Shown: piece after piece, positions 6,963 through 13,427 of the stretch
Layout: every line of letters starts with the position of its first letter
Position numbering within the stretch: the stretch's first letter is position 1
Assembly: GCA_025362615.1 (NCBI GenBank)
Contig: JANYFQ010000205.1
Span: forward strand, 1-18,811
Direction of reading: 5' to 3'
Length of the DNA: 18,811 nucleotides
Source: Hymenobacter sp.
GTDB lineage: Bacteria; Bacteroidota; Bacteroidia; Cytophagales; Hymenobacteraceae
Made by a program: the position numbers and the translations under genes
Notes under the pieces: model-generated
What the model was told of the DNA's origin: nothing
Seen by the model: the letters and a program-made list of their open reading frames with translations, nothing else
Database searches by the model: none

Positions 6963-6976
6963 TTGATTTTCATCAA
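6963..6976. promoter_or_regulatory. FNR-type box TTGAT-N4-ATCAA
   Basis: TTGAT (6963-6967), TTTC, ATCAA (6972-6976) is a perfect match to the classic FNR consensus, and starts two bases after the 26-bp palindrome. That Fnr proteins of this phylum read the same box is an inference. Confidence 0.55.
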
Positions 6977-7091
6977 CAATTGTCCCGCTATGCCCAGGCA
7001 AATGCCTCGCAAAATGGGCGTGTGCCGAGCCTGCCGATGCGTCATTGCCGCGTCGGTTGGGCATTCAGGCCGCTTTTTGGTCAAACTACTG

Positions 7092-7117
7092 CCAGGCGCT
7101 GCGCTGGCCGCGCCTGG
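7092..7117. terminator. Hairpin after the BLUF gene, possible terminator
   Basis: CCAGGCGC (7092-7099) and GCGCCTGG (7110-7117) pair perfectly around a 10-nt loop, about 19 bp past the BLUF stop codon on the minus strand. Only short, scattered Ts follow, so termination would be weak. Confidence 0.35.
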
Positions 7118-7135
7118 GCAAGGGGGCCGGCCGCG

Positions 7136-7429
7136 CTACCGGCGCAGGGCCATGGCCCAGGCCCCGAAGCTGCGCTTCGAGAGGGGTTCGTCGGCCAATA
7201 CTTCCAGCGAGTGATGGCGCGGGTCGTGCTGTATTTTCGCGTAGAGCACCCGCAACGCTTCTTCTTCTCCTTCGAGCACTTGCACCACCTGCTCGTTGCG
7301 GCACAGCAGCAACCCGCTGATGTGGTGCGCCGCATTGTAGTGCCGGGCTTTGGCCAACAGGGCTTGCAGCTCGTTTTCGGAAAGGGCGGCGTTTAACGCG
7401 CTTTGGTACTTGATGCAGTGAAGGGCCAT
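7136..7429 (-). CDS. Standalone BLUF-domain blue-light sensor protein
   Basis: This 97-aa protein is essentially one BLUF (sensor of blue light using FAD) domain. It has the family signature residues: Tyr8 in IKYQS, Asn32 in ARHYNAAHHISGLLL, Gln50 in VVQVLEGEEEAL, then IQHDPRHHSLEVL, and Trp91/Met93 in FGAWAMAL. In known BLUF proteins the Tyr-Gln pair switches hydrogen bonds with the flavin on illumination, and the Trp/Met region passes on the signal. No output domain is fused, and only two or three residues follow the last strand, so the short C-terminal helices seen in many single-domain BLUF proteins are missing. It must act on a partner protein. It lies 78 bp downstream of a Crp/Fnr-family regulator on the same strand, so co-transcription is likely and that regulator is an obvious candidate partner. 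Confidence 0.9.
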   Translation of the reverse strand: MALHCIKYQSALNAALSENELQALLAKARHYNAAHHISGLLLCRNEQVVQVLEGEEEALRVLYAKIQHDPRHHSLEVLADEPLSKRSFGAWAMALRR

Positions 7430-7507
7430 CGGAACTGCAGGAGAGGAAAGGAGATGATGCGGAAAGGAGCGCGGCGGGCCTGGCCCGCCAGTGTGGGGGC
7501 CGGGCTG

Positions 7508-8215
7508 TTAGTCGTAGAGCGAGGCAATCCGGGTCAAATCTTTTATTTTCAGAATGGTGACCTGGCTGCCTCGGGTGGCAATGATGCCTTCGTCTTTCAA
7601 GTCGGAGAGCAGGCGGGTGGCGGTTTCTTTGGCCGTGCCCACCAGGGCGGCCAGGTCGTCGCGGGCGATGCTGATGGCGAAGGGCTGGGTGTCGTCGGCG
7701 GTGCTAAACGTGTGGTAGAGCAGCACCAGGGCCTCGGCCACGCGCTCGCGTACGGGTTTGTAGGCCAGGTGCAGCAGCCGCACTTCGGCATCGCGCAACG
7801 ATTTGGCCATCATTTGCATGAGGGCGGCGGCAAATTGCAGGTTCGATTGCCAGACCCGGAAAAAGTCGGCGCGCGGGATGTGGCACACGACGCACGGCTC
7901 CAGCGCCACCGCCGTGGCCGAGTACGCCAGGCCCGCCAGCAGCGAGTGGTAGCCCAGCATATCGCCGCCCTTGGCCAGCCGCACAATCTGCTCCTTGCCC
8001 TCGCCGCTGGATTTGACGACCTTGATTTTGCCCGAATGCACGCAGTAGAGCCCCGTGGCCGTCAGGCCTTCCCGAAAAATGATTTCGCCCTTGGCGTATT
8101 CCTGCGACCATTTGCTGCCCGCAATAAGCGCCATTTCGTCGGCATGACAGCAGCCCAGCAACTGGTTGTTGCGGCTGGGGCAGCTGAGGCATTCGGGAGC
8201 AATAAATTTGGTCAT
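7508..8215 (-). CDS. Crp/Fnr-family transcriptional regulator with N-terminal cysteine cluster
   Basis: The 235-aa protein starts at ATG 8215. A cyclic-nucleotide-binding-like beta-roll (about 28-125; GEIIFREG, GLYCVHSGKIKVVKSS, GDMLGYHSLLAG) is followed by a dimerisation helix (about 125-155) and a C-terminal winged helix-turn-helix (about 175-225) with recognition helix AKETATRLLSDLK. Glu197 and Arg201 sit where Crp/Fnr proteins read the GA/TC core of their operators. Cysteines at 9, 12, 22 and 23, plus 108 and 111, recall the iron-sulphur ligands of FNR (C-x2-C near the start and one later Cys), though the spacing differs; oxygen or redox sensing is possible but unproven. The Arg-Ser pocket that holds cAMP in Crp is not evident. 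It probably heads an operon with the BLUF gene, and may act at the palindromes at 6935-6976. Confidence 0.92.
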   Translation of the reverse strand: MTKFIAPECLSCPSRNNQLLGCCHADEMALIAGSKWSQEYAKGEIIFREGLTATGLYCVHSGKIKVVKSSGEGKEQIVRLAKGGDMLGYHSLLAGLAYSATAVALEPCVVCHIPRADFFRVWQSNLQFAAALMQMMAKSLRDAEVRLLHLAYKPVRERVAEALVLLYHTFSTADDTQPFAISIARDDLAALVGTAKETATRLLSDLKDEGIIATRGSQVTILKIKDLTRIASLYD

Positions 8216-8301
8216 GCAGAAAGAAGGGATTGCCCGGAATCGACTGCGTACACAAAGGCTTTAGCGGAGCTTCCGGCATTTCTTTTTGCAGCAGCCCCAA
8301 A

Positions 8302-8309
8302 CAAACTTA
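8302..8309 (-). promoter_or_regulatory. Possible -7 promoter box of the Crp/Fnr-BLUF operon
   Basis: The minus strand reads TAAGTTTG, an exact TAnnTTTG box as used by Bacteroidota primary sigma factor, about 87 bp upstream of the regulator's ATG. No TTG -33 element at the right distance was found, so support is partial. Confidence 0.4.
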
Positions 8310-8589
8310 CAGCAAGTCCGGGGTCAGCCCGCCCCATTGCAACGCGTTGCGCCAGCCATGTCTTTGACAGTCCGCACGTTTGCGTTAAGCAAAGGCGCAA
8401 AATAGCCGCGCTGCGGCGAACAGGGGCCGCACTTGCCGGGCGTTGGTGCCAGTGGCCAGCCGACAGCCAGGCCCCCAAACCTGCCGGCCGCTGGCCGCTG
8501 GCCCGGCCGCGCCCGCCGCCCCGTGCCCAACAGCCAGCGGCTGCGGCCCGGCCGCCGGCAAGGGGCCGACCGGCTCTTCAGCGTCGCCC

Positions 8590-8648
8590 GGAACGGTTTC
8601 CAGGTTGGGGTACGTGGCCAACGAATACCCCAACCAGGAAACCGCTCC
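8590..8648. repeat. Long inverted repeat / hairpin after the T9SS cargo operon
   Basis: The arms at 8590-8612 and 8626-8648 pair over 23 positions with two mismatches around a 13-nt loop; the inner 18 bp (8595-8612 with 8626-8643) have one mismatch. It lies about 58 bp downstream of the operon's last stop codon on the minus strand. No T-run follows, so it may protect or process the mRNA end rather than act as a simple terminator. Confidence 0.7.
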
Positions 8649-8705
8649 AGGGCTAGCGCACCGTGCAACTGCGCCCGCTGGGCTTGGAATGTAAAAGGCA
8701 GGGGT

Positions 8706-10280
8706 TTAGCGCACCACGGCCAACTTGCGCGAGGCCAAAAGCTGGCCGTTTACGCGCAACGTCGCCACGTAAAGCCCCGGCGGCAGCGCCTGCACCGGCA
8801 GCGTGGCCTGCCCGGTGGCCCCCGCCAGGGCCACGTCGGCCACCGGGCGGCCCAGCACATCGGTCAGCACCAGCCGGGCCGTGCGGGTGCCGAGGGGCAA
8901 CGTGTAGGCGAAGGCCACGGTTTCGGCGACCGGGTTGGGATGGGGCGGGCCGAGGGCCTCAAGGGCCAGCGCCGCGCCGGGGCGGGCGGCGAGCGGGAAG
9001 AAGCTCGAATTCAGGACGCGGGGCAGGCCGGGTACGCGCAGGTGGGCCAAGTAGGTGTGGTTGCGGGTAACGTCGTTGTAGGCGCTGGCCATCATGAAAG
9101 TGGAATCGCGTAGAGGCTGCACCCCTTGCACGAGGCCCAAGAAACCCGACAAAAAGGCGTTGGCGCGGGGTGGCAGCACCTGCGAGGTGAATGGGTAACG
9201 TTGCAACAGTATCCCAGCAGCGGAGAAGCGGTAAAGCCAGAAGGGCTGCCCGAGGCCACTGTATTCGGACGTGACCAAGACTAGTATTGTACCGTCGGCC
9301 AACTCGAAGGGTTGGTCCATTCTGAACACATTGGTGGTAACGCGGCGGTTAGGCAGGGCAAACACCCAGGACACACGCAAATTGCGGTCGAGTCGGGCCA
9401 GGAAGGGTCGGCGGCCTGCGTTGGCGTTCACCGAGTCGGCAATTCCTGCGAATAAAACTCCGCCATCGCGCAAAGGGCGTAATCTTGCCGATAAGTTGAA
9501 GATGCCTTCTATGTTGGAAGTTGTGACAGCACCTGCCAAACCTACAACGGTAAACCCTATCGAGTCGCCCCGTTGGCTAAGTTCCAACACCCCACAGGAG
9601 TGCCTGGCGGTATTCGGAGGCGCATACTGGACGCTGTAAAGCAAGGTGCCCCGGCTCGAATAGGTGGGCGCTACCAAGCCGAAAAAGTAGGGGTAGCGGC
9701 GGCACCAAAGCAAGTTGCCCAGGCTATCGGTGCGCATTAGCAGGTTGGCGGCCGCGTAAAATCCGCCCCCCGGTGCCTCTATTATGCTGGCCACGCTATT
9801 TTCGGGGTACGAGCAAGGGGCCATGAGCCGCGACCAGCGTACCCGGCCATTGCGGCCCAACAACGTGAAGCGCAGTCGGGTGCTGTCCGTTGATGGGCTG
9901 GAGCGGCCGGTAATTTGCTCGTTCACTATCAGCACTTCCCCCCGCCGGGTCACGCAAGCAACCCGCAACGTACCAGGGTCAGGGCTAGGTGTCAAGGTCG
10001 TGGAACCCGGCAGCGCGACCGTGTCGCAGGTTGTCACGTTAATGCGGGCGGCGACTTGCCGGGTGGTCTGGTACACGTTATTGGTCACTCGTCCCACGAT
10101 GCTCAACAGCCACAACGAATCCGGCCGCACTTGCACCAGCGAATGCGGGCCGAAATACTGCAATGCGGCACTTGGTAGCACCCGCTCGCATAAAAGCTGT
10201 GCATGGGCGGGCGTTTGAAAAAATAAGCCCAGGCAGGCACACGAAGCCAGCCAAAAAGGGCACTTGAAGAGCTTGCACAT
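8706..10280 (-). CDS. Secreted T9SS cargo protein, paralogue 3 of 3 (524 aa)
   Basis: The protein starts at ATG 10280 with a signal peptide (about 1-27, ending AHA before Q). The mature part opens with the family motif LLCERVL. It contains repeated units of the form DGG-hydrophobic-strand, LxRxD, W, for example around 170-196 (GGGFYAAANLLMRTDSLGNLLWCRRY), 270-310 and 328-362, which suggests a beta-propeller-like fold. Cysteines near 31, 85, 109, 156 and 193 recur in its neighbours and probably form disulphides. Residues about 445-524 (HPNP, DVLGRPV, LPPGLY, RKLAVVR) form a type A T9SS sorting domain that would direct it across the outer membrane. No catalytic motif is seen. It starts 4 nt after the previous gene and is the last gene of a four-gene operon. 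Confidence 0.87.
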   Translation of the reverse strand: MCKLFKCPFWLASCACLGLFFQTPAHAQLLCERVLPSAALQYFGPHSLVQVRPDSLWLLSIVGRVTNNVYQTTRQVAARINVTTCDTVALPGSTTLTPSPDPGTLRVACVTRRGEVLIVNEQITGRSSPSTDSTRLRFTLLGRNGRVRWSRLMAPCSYPENSVASIIEAPGGGFYAAANLLMRTDSLGNLLWCRRYPYFFGLVAPTYSSRGTLLYSVQYAPPNTARHSCGVLELSQRGDSIGFTVVGLAGAVTTSNIEGIFNLSARLRPLRDGGVLFAGIADSVNANAGRRPFLARLDRNLRVSWVFALPNRRVTTNVFRMDQPFELADGTILVLVTSEYSGLGQPFWLYRFSAAGILLQRYPFTSQVLPPRANAFLSGFLGLVQGVQPLRDSTFMMASAYNDVTRNHTYLAHLRVPGLPRVLNSSFFPLAARPGAALALEALGPPHPNPVAETVAFAYTLPLGTRTARLVLTDVLGRPVADVALAGATGQATLPVQALPPGLYVATLRVNGQLLASRKLAVVR

Positions 10281-10284
10281 GGCG

Positions 10285-11829
10285 CTAGCGGCCGACGGCC
10301 AGTTTCCGCGTGACCAATTGTTGCCCGTTCACCCGTAGGCTGGCTACGTACAGTCCCGCTGGCAGAGTTTGCACGGGCAAAGTTGCTTGCCCGGCTTGCT
10401 GCTCCAGCACAAGGTCAGCCACTACGCGACCCAGCAAGTCGGTCAGTAGCAGGTGGGCTGCGCCCATGCTGGCGGGCAAGGCGTACGCAAACGACACGGT
10501 TTCGGTGGCCGGGTGGGGGTGGGGTGGGCCGAGGGCTTCGGGCAGGCGGCCCGCGCCGGGGCGGGTGGCCAGCAGGGCAGGGAAGAAACTCGAATCCAAG
10601 ACGCGGGGCAGGCCGGGTACCCGCAAGTGGGCTAGGTAGGTGTGGTTGTGAGTGGCATCTCGGTAGGTGCTGGCCAGCACGAAGGTGGAGTCGCTCAAGG
10701 GCTGTACCCCCTGCACCCAGCCCAGATAGCCCTGCGAGAAGGCATTGGCGCGAGGCGGCAGCACCTGTGAGGTAAACGGGTAGCGTTGCAGCAGCGCCCC
10801 GGCGGCGGACAGGCGGTAGAGCCAGAACGGCTGCCCTTGGCCGCTGCGTTCATCGGCCACTAGCACCAGCAGCGTCCCGTCGGCCAACTCGAATGGCTGG
10901 ACCATGCGTAGGGGATTGGCAAGGCGGTTAGGCAGCGCAAATACCCAGGTTACGCGCAGGTTGCCGTCAAGCCGGGCTAGGAAAGGCCGGGGGCGGTTCG
11001 TTGAAGCGGAATCGGCCTCGCCCTGCATGAGCAGGCCGCCGTCGCGCAAGGGGCGCAGTACTTCGGCAGAAGGGCTGAACATCAAGCTGTTGCTGGCCCC
11101 GGTGCTTCCCGGCGGTCTGACCGGCGTAAACCCCAGCGAGTCGCCCCGTTGGCTTACCTCCAGCACCCCGACCCCGAGGTCGTAGTTGATGCTGCACAGC
11201 ACGGTGCCACGGCGCGAGTAAGTAGGCGAACACAGGTTGCCGACGTTGCCGTAGCGTCGGCACCAGAGCATCCGGCCCGCGCTATCAACGCGCATCAGCC
11301 CCCCGCCGCTCACGTAAAATCCCCCGTCCGGAGCCTCCAGCAGCCCCCTGGCACCCGTCTGACACCCGCCGGTCACGAGCCGCGACCAGCGCACCCGCCC
11401 GTTGCGGCCCAGCAGCGTCAGTCGCAACAAGACGCTGTCAACACCAGGTACGACCTGCCCTCCCCGTTGTACGCTGCTCACTAGCAGCCCGCTCCGGCGG
11501 GTGGTGCAGGCTACGCGGAAGTCCTCGCCAAACTCGACATCGGGGGTTGGAAACGCGGCACCGGGCAAGGGCACCGTATCACAAGTGCTAACGGCCACGC
11601 GCGTTATCCGGTGGTAGGTCGGCAAGCTAGTATTGGGGCCGTAGTTGTTCAGCAGCCGCAACGAGTCGGGTTGGGGCTGCAACAACCCCGTTGTCCGCAT
11701 GGACGGTGCCGTGGCGGGCACCGCCAGCACCCGTTCGCAGAGCAGTTGGGCGCGGGCTATGGTGCCCGGCAGCCAGCCGAGGCAGGCACACAGGGCCAGC
11801 CGACGGCCGTATATTAGGAACGTGCGCAT
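10285..11829 (-). CDS. Secreted T9SS cargo protein, paralogue 2 of 3 (514 aa)
   Basis: Paralogue of both flanking genes along its whole length. Signal peptide about 1-27 (ending ARA before Q), then LLCERVL. Shared blocks include LTLLGRNGRVRWSRL, DGGFYVSGGGLMRVDSAGRMLWCRRY, a TYSRRGT block, LRDGGLLMQG, ELADGTLLVLV and LSDSTFVLAS. Each resembles one blade-like repeat of a propeller, with Asp-Gly and Trp at fixed places. The C-terminal sorting domain spans about 431-514 (HPHPATETVSFAYALP to RKLAVGR) and includes LLTDLLGRVV and LPAGLY. The product should be exported by Sec and then T9SS to the surface or medium. Function unknown; an extracellular binding or adhesion role is possible. It begins 4 nt after its upstream neighbour's stop codon. 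Confidence 0.87.
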   Translation of the reverse strand: MRTFLIYGRRLALCACLGWLPGTIARAQLLCERVLAVPATAPSMRTTGLLQPQPDSLRLLNNYGPNTSLPTYHRITRVAVSTCDTVPLPGAAFPTPDVEFGEDFRVACTTRRSGLLVSSVQRGGQVVPGVDSVLLRLTLLGRNGRVRWSRLVTGGCQTGARGLLEAPDGGFYVSGGGLMRVDSAGRMLWCRRYGNVGNLCSPTYSRRGTVLCSINYDLGVGVLEVSQRGDSLGFTPVRPPGSTGASNSLMFSPSAEVLRPLRDGGLLMQGEADSASTNRPRPFLARLDGNLRVTWVFALPNRLANPLRMVQPFELADGTLLVLVADERSGQGQPFWLYRLSAAGALLQRYPFTSQVLPPRANAFSQGYLGWVQGVQPLSDSTFVLASTYRDATHNHTYLAHLRVPGLPRVLDSSFFPALLATRPGAGRLPEALGPPHPHPATETVSFAYALPASMGAAHLLLTDLLGRVVADLVLEQQAGQATLPVQTLPAGLYVASLRVNGQQLVTRKLAVGR

Positions 11830-11833
11830 GGCC

Positions 11834-13423
11834 CTAACGCGTTACCGCCAGTTTGCGAGCGGCCAAGGATTGCCCATTCGTGCGCAGGGTTGCCAGGTAA
11901 AGGCCCGGTGCCAGGGCTTGCACGGGCAGCGTGGCTTGGCCCGTTGCTTGCTCTAAGGGCAAGTCAATCACCGTGCGCCCGAACACGTCGGTCAGCACCA
12001 AGTGGGCGGCCCCAGTCCCGTGCGGCAGCGCGTAGGCGAAGGCCACGGTTTCGGTGGCCGGGTGGGGGTGGGGCGGGCCGAGGGCCTCGGGCAGCAGGCC
12101 CGCGCCGGGGCGGGCGGCGAGCGGGAAGAAGCTCGAGTCCAGGACGCGGGGCAGGCCGGGCACGCGCAGGTGGGCCAGGTAGGTGTTGCTTTGGGTGGGG
12201 CCGTCGTAGGTGATGGCCAGCATGAAGGTTGAGTCGCGCAGGGGCTGTATGCCCTGGACTTCACTCCAGTAGTTCGTGCCGGACGTGCCATTGAGCAATG
12301 GCAGGGCCGAAGAAGCGAAGGCGTACCGCTGGAGCAAGGTGCCGGTGGCGGAGAAACGATAGAACCAGAACGGTTGCCCTCGCCCGCCGTCAGCATCATG
12401 CACGAACACCAGCAGCGTGCCATCGGCCAACTCGAAAGGCTGGGCCATGTGCAAGTAATTTCGGCCCTGACGGGGCAGCGAAATTGCCCACGACACTTGA
12501 AGATTGCTGTTGTACCTAGCTAGGAAAGGGGCACTTATCCGGCCAGGTGTTATTGTATCGGCGCTACCAATAAACAGGAAACCCCCGTCCCGCAGGGGCC
12601 GCAGCGACTCGACGGCGCAAGCAAAACCTTCCCGGTTTATGAAATTGTTGCTGCCTGCCATGCGCACGGGGTGCAGGCCAAGGGAGTCGCCCCGTTGGCT
12701 CACTTCCAAGAGGCCGGCAGCATAGTACGAGCCAGCCCTAAAGGTTGTGTAACTTACGCTGAAAAGCAGGGTGCCGCGCCGGGAATAGGCGGGCGAGCGA
12801 AAACTGTACACGCCCCGGTAGGTGCGGCACCACAACAAGCGGCCCAGGCTGTCGAGGCGCAGCAGCGAACCCAACCCATTTGACCCAGCCGCATAGAACC
12901 CGCCGTCGGGCGCTTCCAAAAGCACCTCGGCGTTGTGTTGGGCCAAGCAAGGGGCTACCAGCCGCGACCAGCGTACCCGCCCGTTGCGGCCCACGAGGGT
13001 CAGCCGCAACCGAACGCTGTCCATGCCGGGGCGAATGGCTCCCGTTCGTTGCGTACTCGCCATCAACACTTCGCTCCGGCGGGTGACGCAAGCCGGACGT
13101 TGTTCGAGTTGGATGTCGATGTTGGGCGTGGGTACGCTTGCGCCGGCCAAGGACAGCGTGTCGCAGTTGCTCAAGCCAACCCGCGTCATGTGCTGCTTGA
13201 AGGCGGACGTATTGCTGGCTGTCGAGCTGAAACTGCCCAGCAACCGCAACGTGTCGGGGCGAATTTTCAGCAGCCCTTCTGCCCGGTAGTAGTAAGCGTT
13301 GGTCGGCGGGCCGGGCAAAACCCGTTCGCACAATATCACTTGTGCTTGAGCCGAGATGGCCAAGCACAGGGCGATGCAGACCCTCAGGGTCCGCAGCACC
13401 GCACGTTCCAGAAGGGTGCCCAT
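11834..13423 (-). CDS. Secreted T9SS cargo protein, paralogue 1 of 3 (529 aa)
   Basis: ATG at 13423 follows the stop of the large RCC1/beta-helix gene by 4 nt. The N-terminus has a basic start, a hydrophobic core and an SAQAQ cleavage-like site (about 1-28), then ILCERVL. The body shows the same propeller-like repeats as the two downstream paralogues: DGGFYAAGSNGLGSLLRLDSLGRLLWCRTY, a YSRRGTLLFSV block, LRDGGFLFIGSAD, ELADGTLLVFVHD and LRDSTFMLAITYD. The T9SS sorting domain covers about 446-529 (HPHPATETVAFAYALP to RKLAVTR). The nucleotide sequence of the region encoding about 420-480 is very close to the same region of the 514-aa paralogue, more so than the middle of the genes, which suggests recent exchange or selection on the 3' part. 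No enzyme signature is visible. Confidence 0.87.
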   Translation of the reverse strand: MGTLLERAVLRTLRVCIALCLAISAQAQVILCERVLPGPPTNAYYYRAEGLLKIRPDTLRLLGSFSSTASNTSAFKQHMTRVGLSNCDTLSLAGASVPTPNIDIQLEQRPACVTRRSEVLMASTQRTGAIRPGMDSVRLRLTLVGRNGRVRWSRLVAPCLAQHNAEVLLEAPDGGFYAAGSNGLGSLLRLDSLGRLLWCRTYRGVYSFRSPAYSRRGTLLFSVSYTTFRAGSYYAAGLLEVSQRGDSLGLHPVRMAGSNNFINREGFACAVESLRPLRDGGFLFIGSADTITPGRISAPFLARYNSNLQVSWAISLPRQGRNYLHMAQPFELADGTLLVFVHDADGGRGQPFWFYRFSATGTLLQRYAFASSALPLLNGTSGTNYWSEVQGIQPLRDSTFMLAITYDGPTQSNTYLAHLRVPGLPRVLDSSFFPLAARPGAGLLPEALGPPHPHPATETVAFAYALPHGTGAAHLVLTDVFGRTVIDLPLEQATGQATLPVQALAPGLYLATLRTNGQSLAARKLAVTR

Positions 13424-13427
13424 GACC

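Larger units (their letters stand above)
6436..7135. other. 700-bp gene-poor region with operator-like palindromes
   Basis: No open frame here has convincing coding character. It holds a perfect palindrome (6935-6960), an FNR-type box (6963-6976), a possible minus-strand promoter (6838-6870) and a hairpin just past the BLUF gene (7092-7117). If the promoter is real, the Roadblock-like operon has a leader of about 400 nt, or a small RNA or very small gene lies in this leader. Confidence 0.6.
8216..8705. other. 490-bp intergenic region with inverted repeats
   Basis: No convincing gene. The region holds the upstream control region of the Crp/Fnr gene (about 8216-8350, including a perfect 12-bp palindrome GCAACGCGTTGC at 8339-8350), a very GC-rich stretch (about 8440-8570) and a long hairpin at 8590-8648 beyond the end of the T9SS cargo operon. 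Confidence 0.6.

Noticed and set aside
8339..8350. Perfect 12-bp palindrome GCAACGCGTTGC upstream of the Crp/Fnr gene, considered as an autoregulatory operator
   Set aside because: It lacks the TGA-N4-TCA core of Crp/Fnr sites, and short GC palindromes are expected by chance here.
7403..8656. A 417-codon plus-strand open frame opposite the Crp/Fnr gene
   Set aside because: It covers a clear Crp/Fnr gene on the other strand and continues through intergenic repeats, with no recognisable domain.
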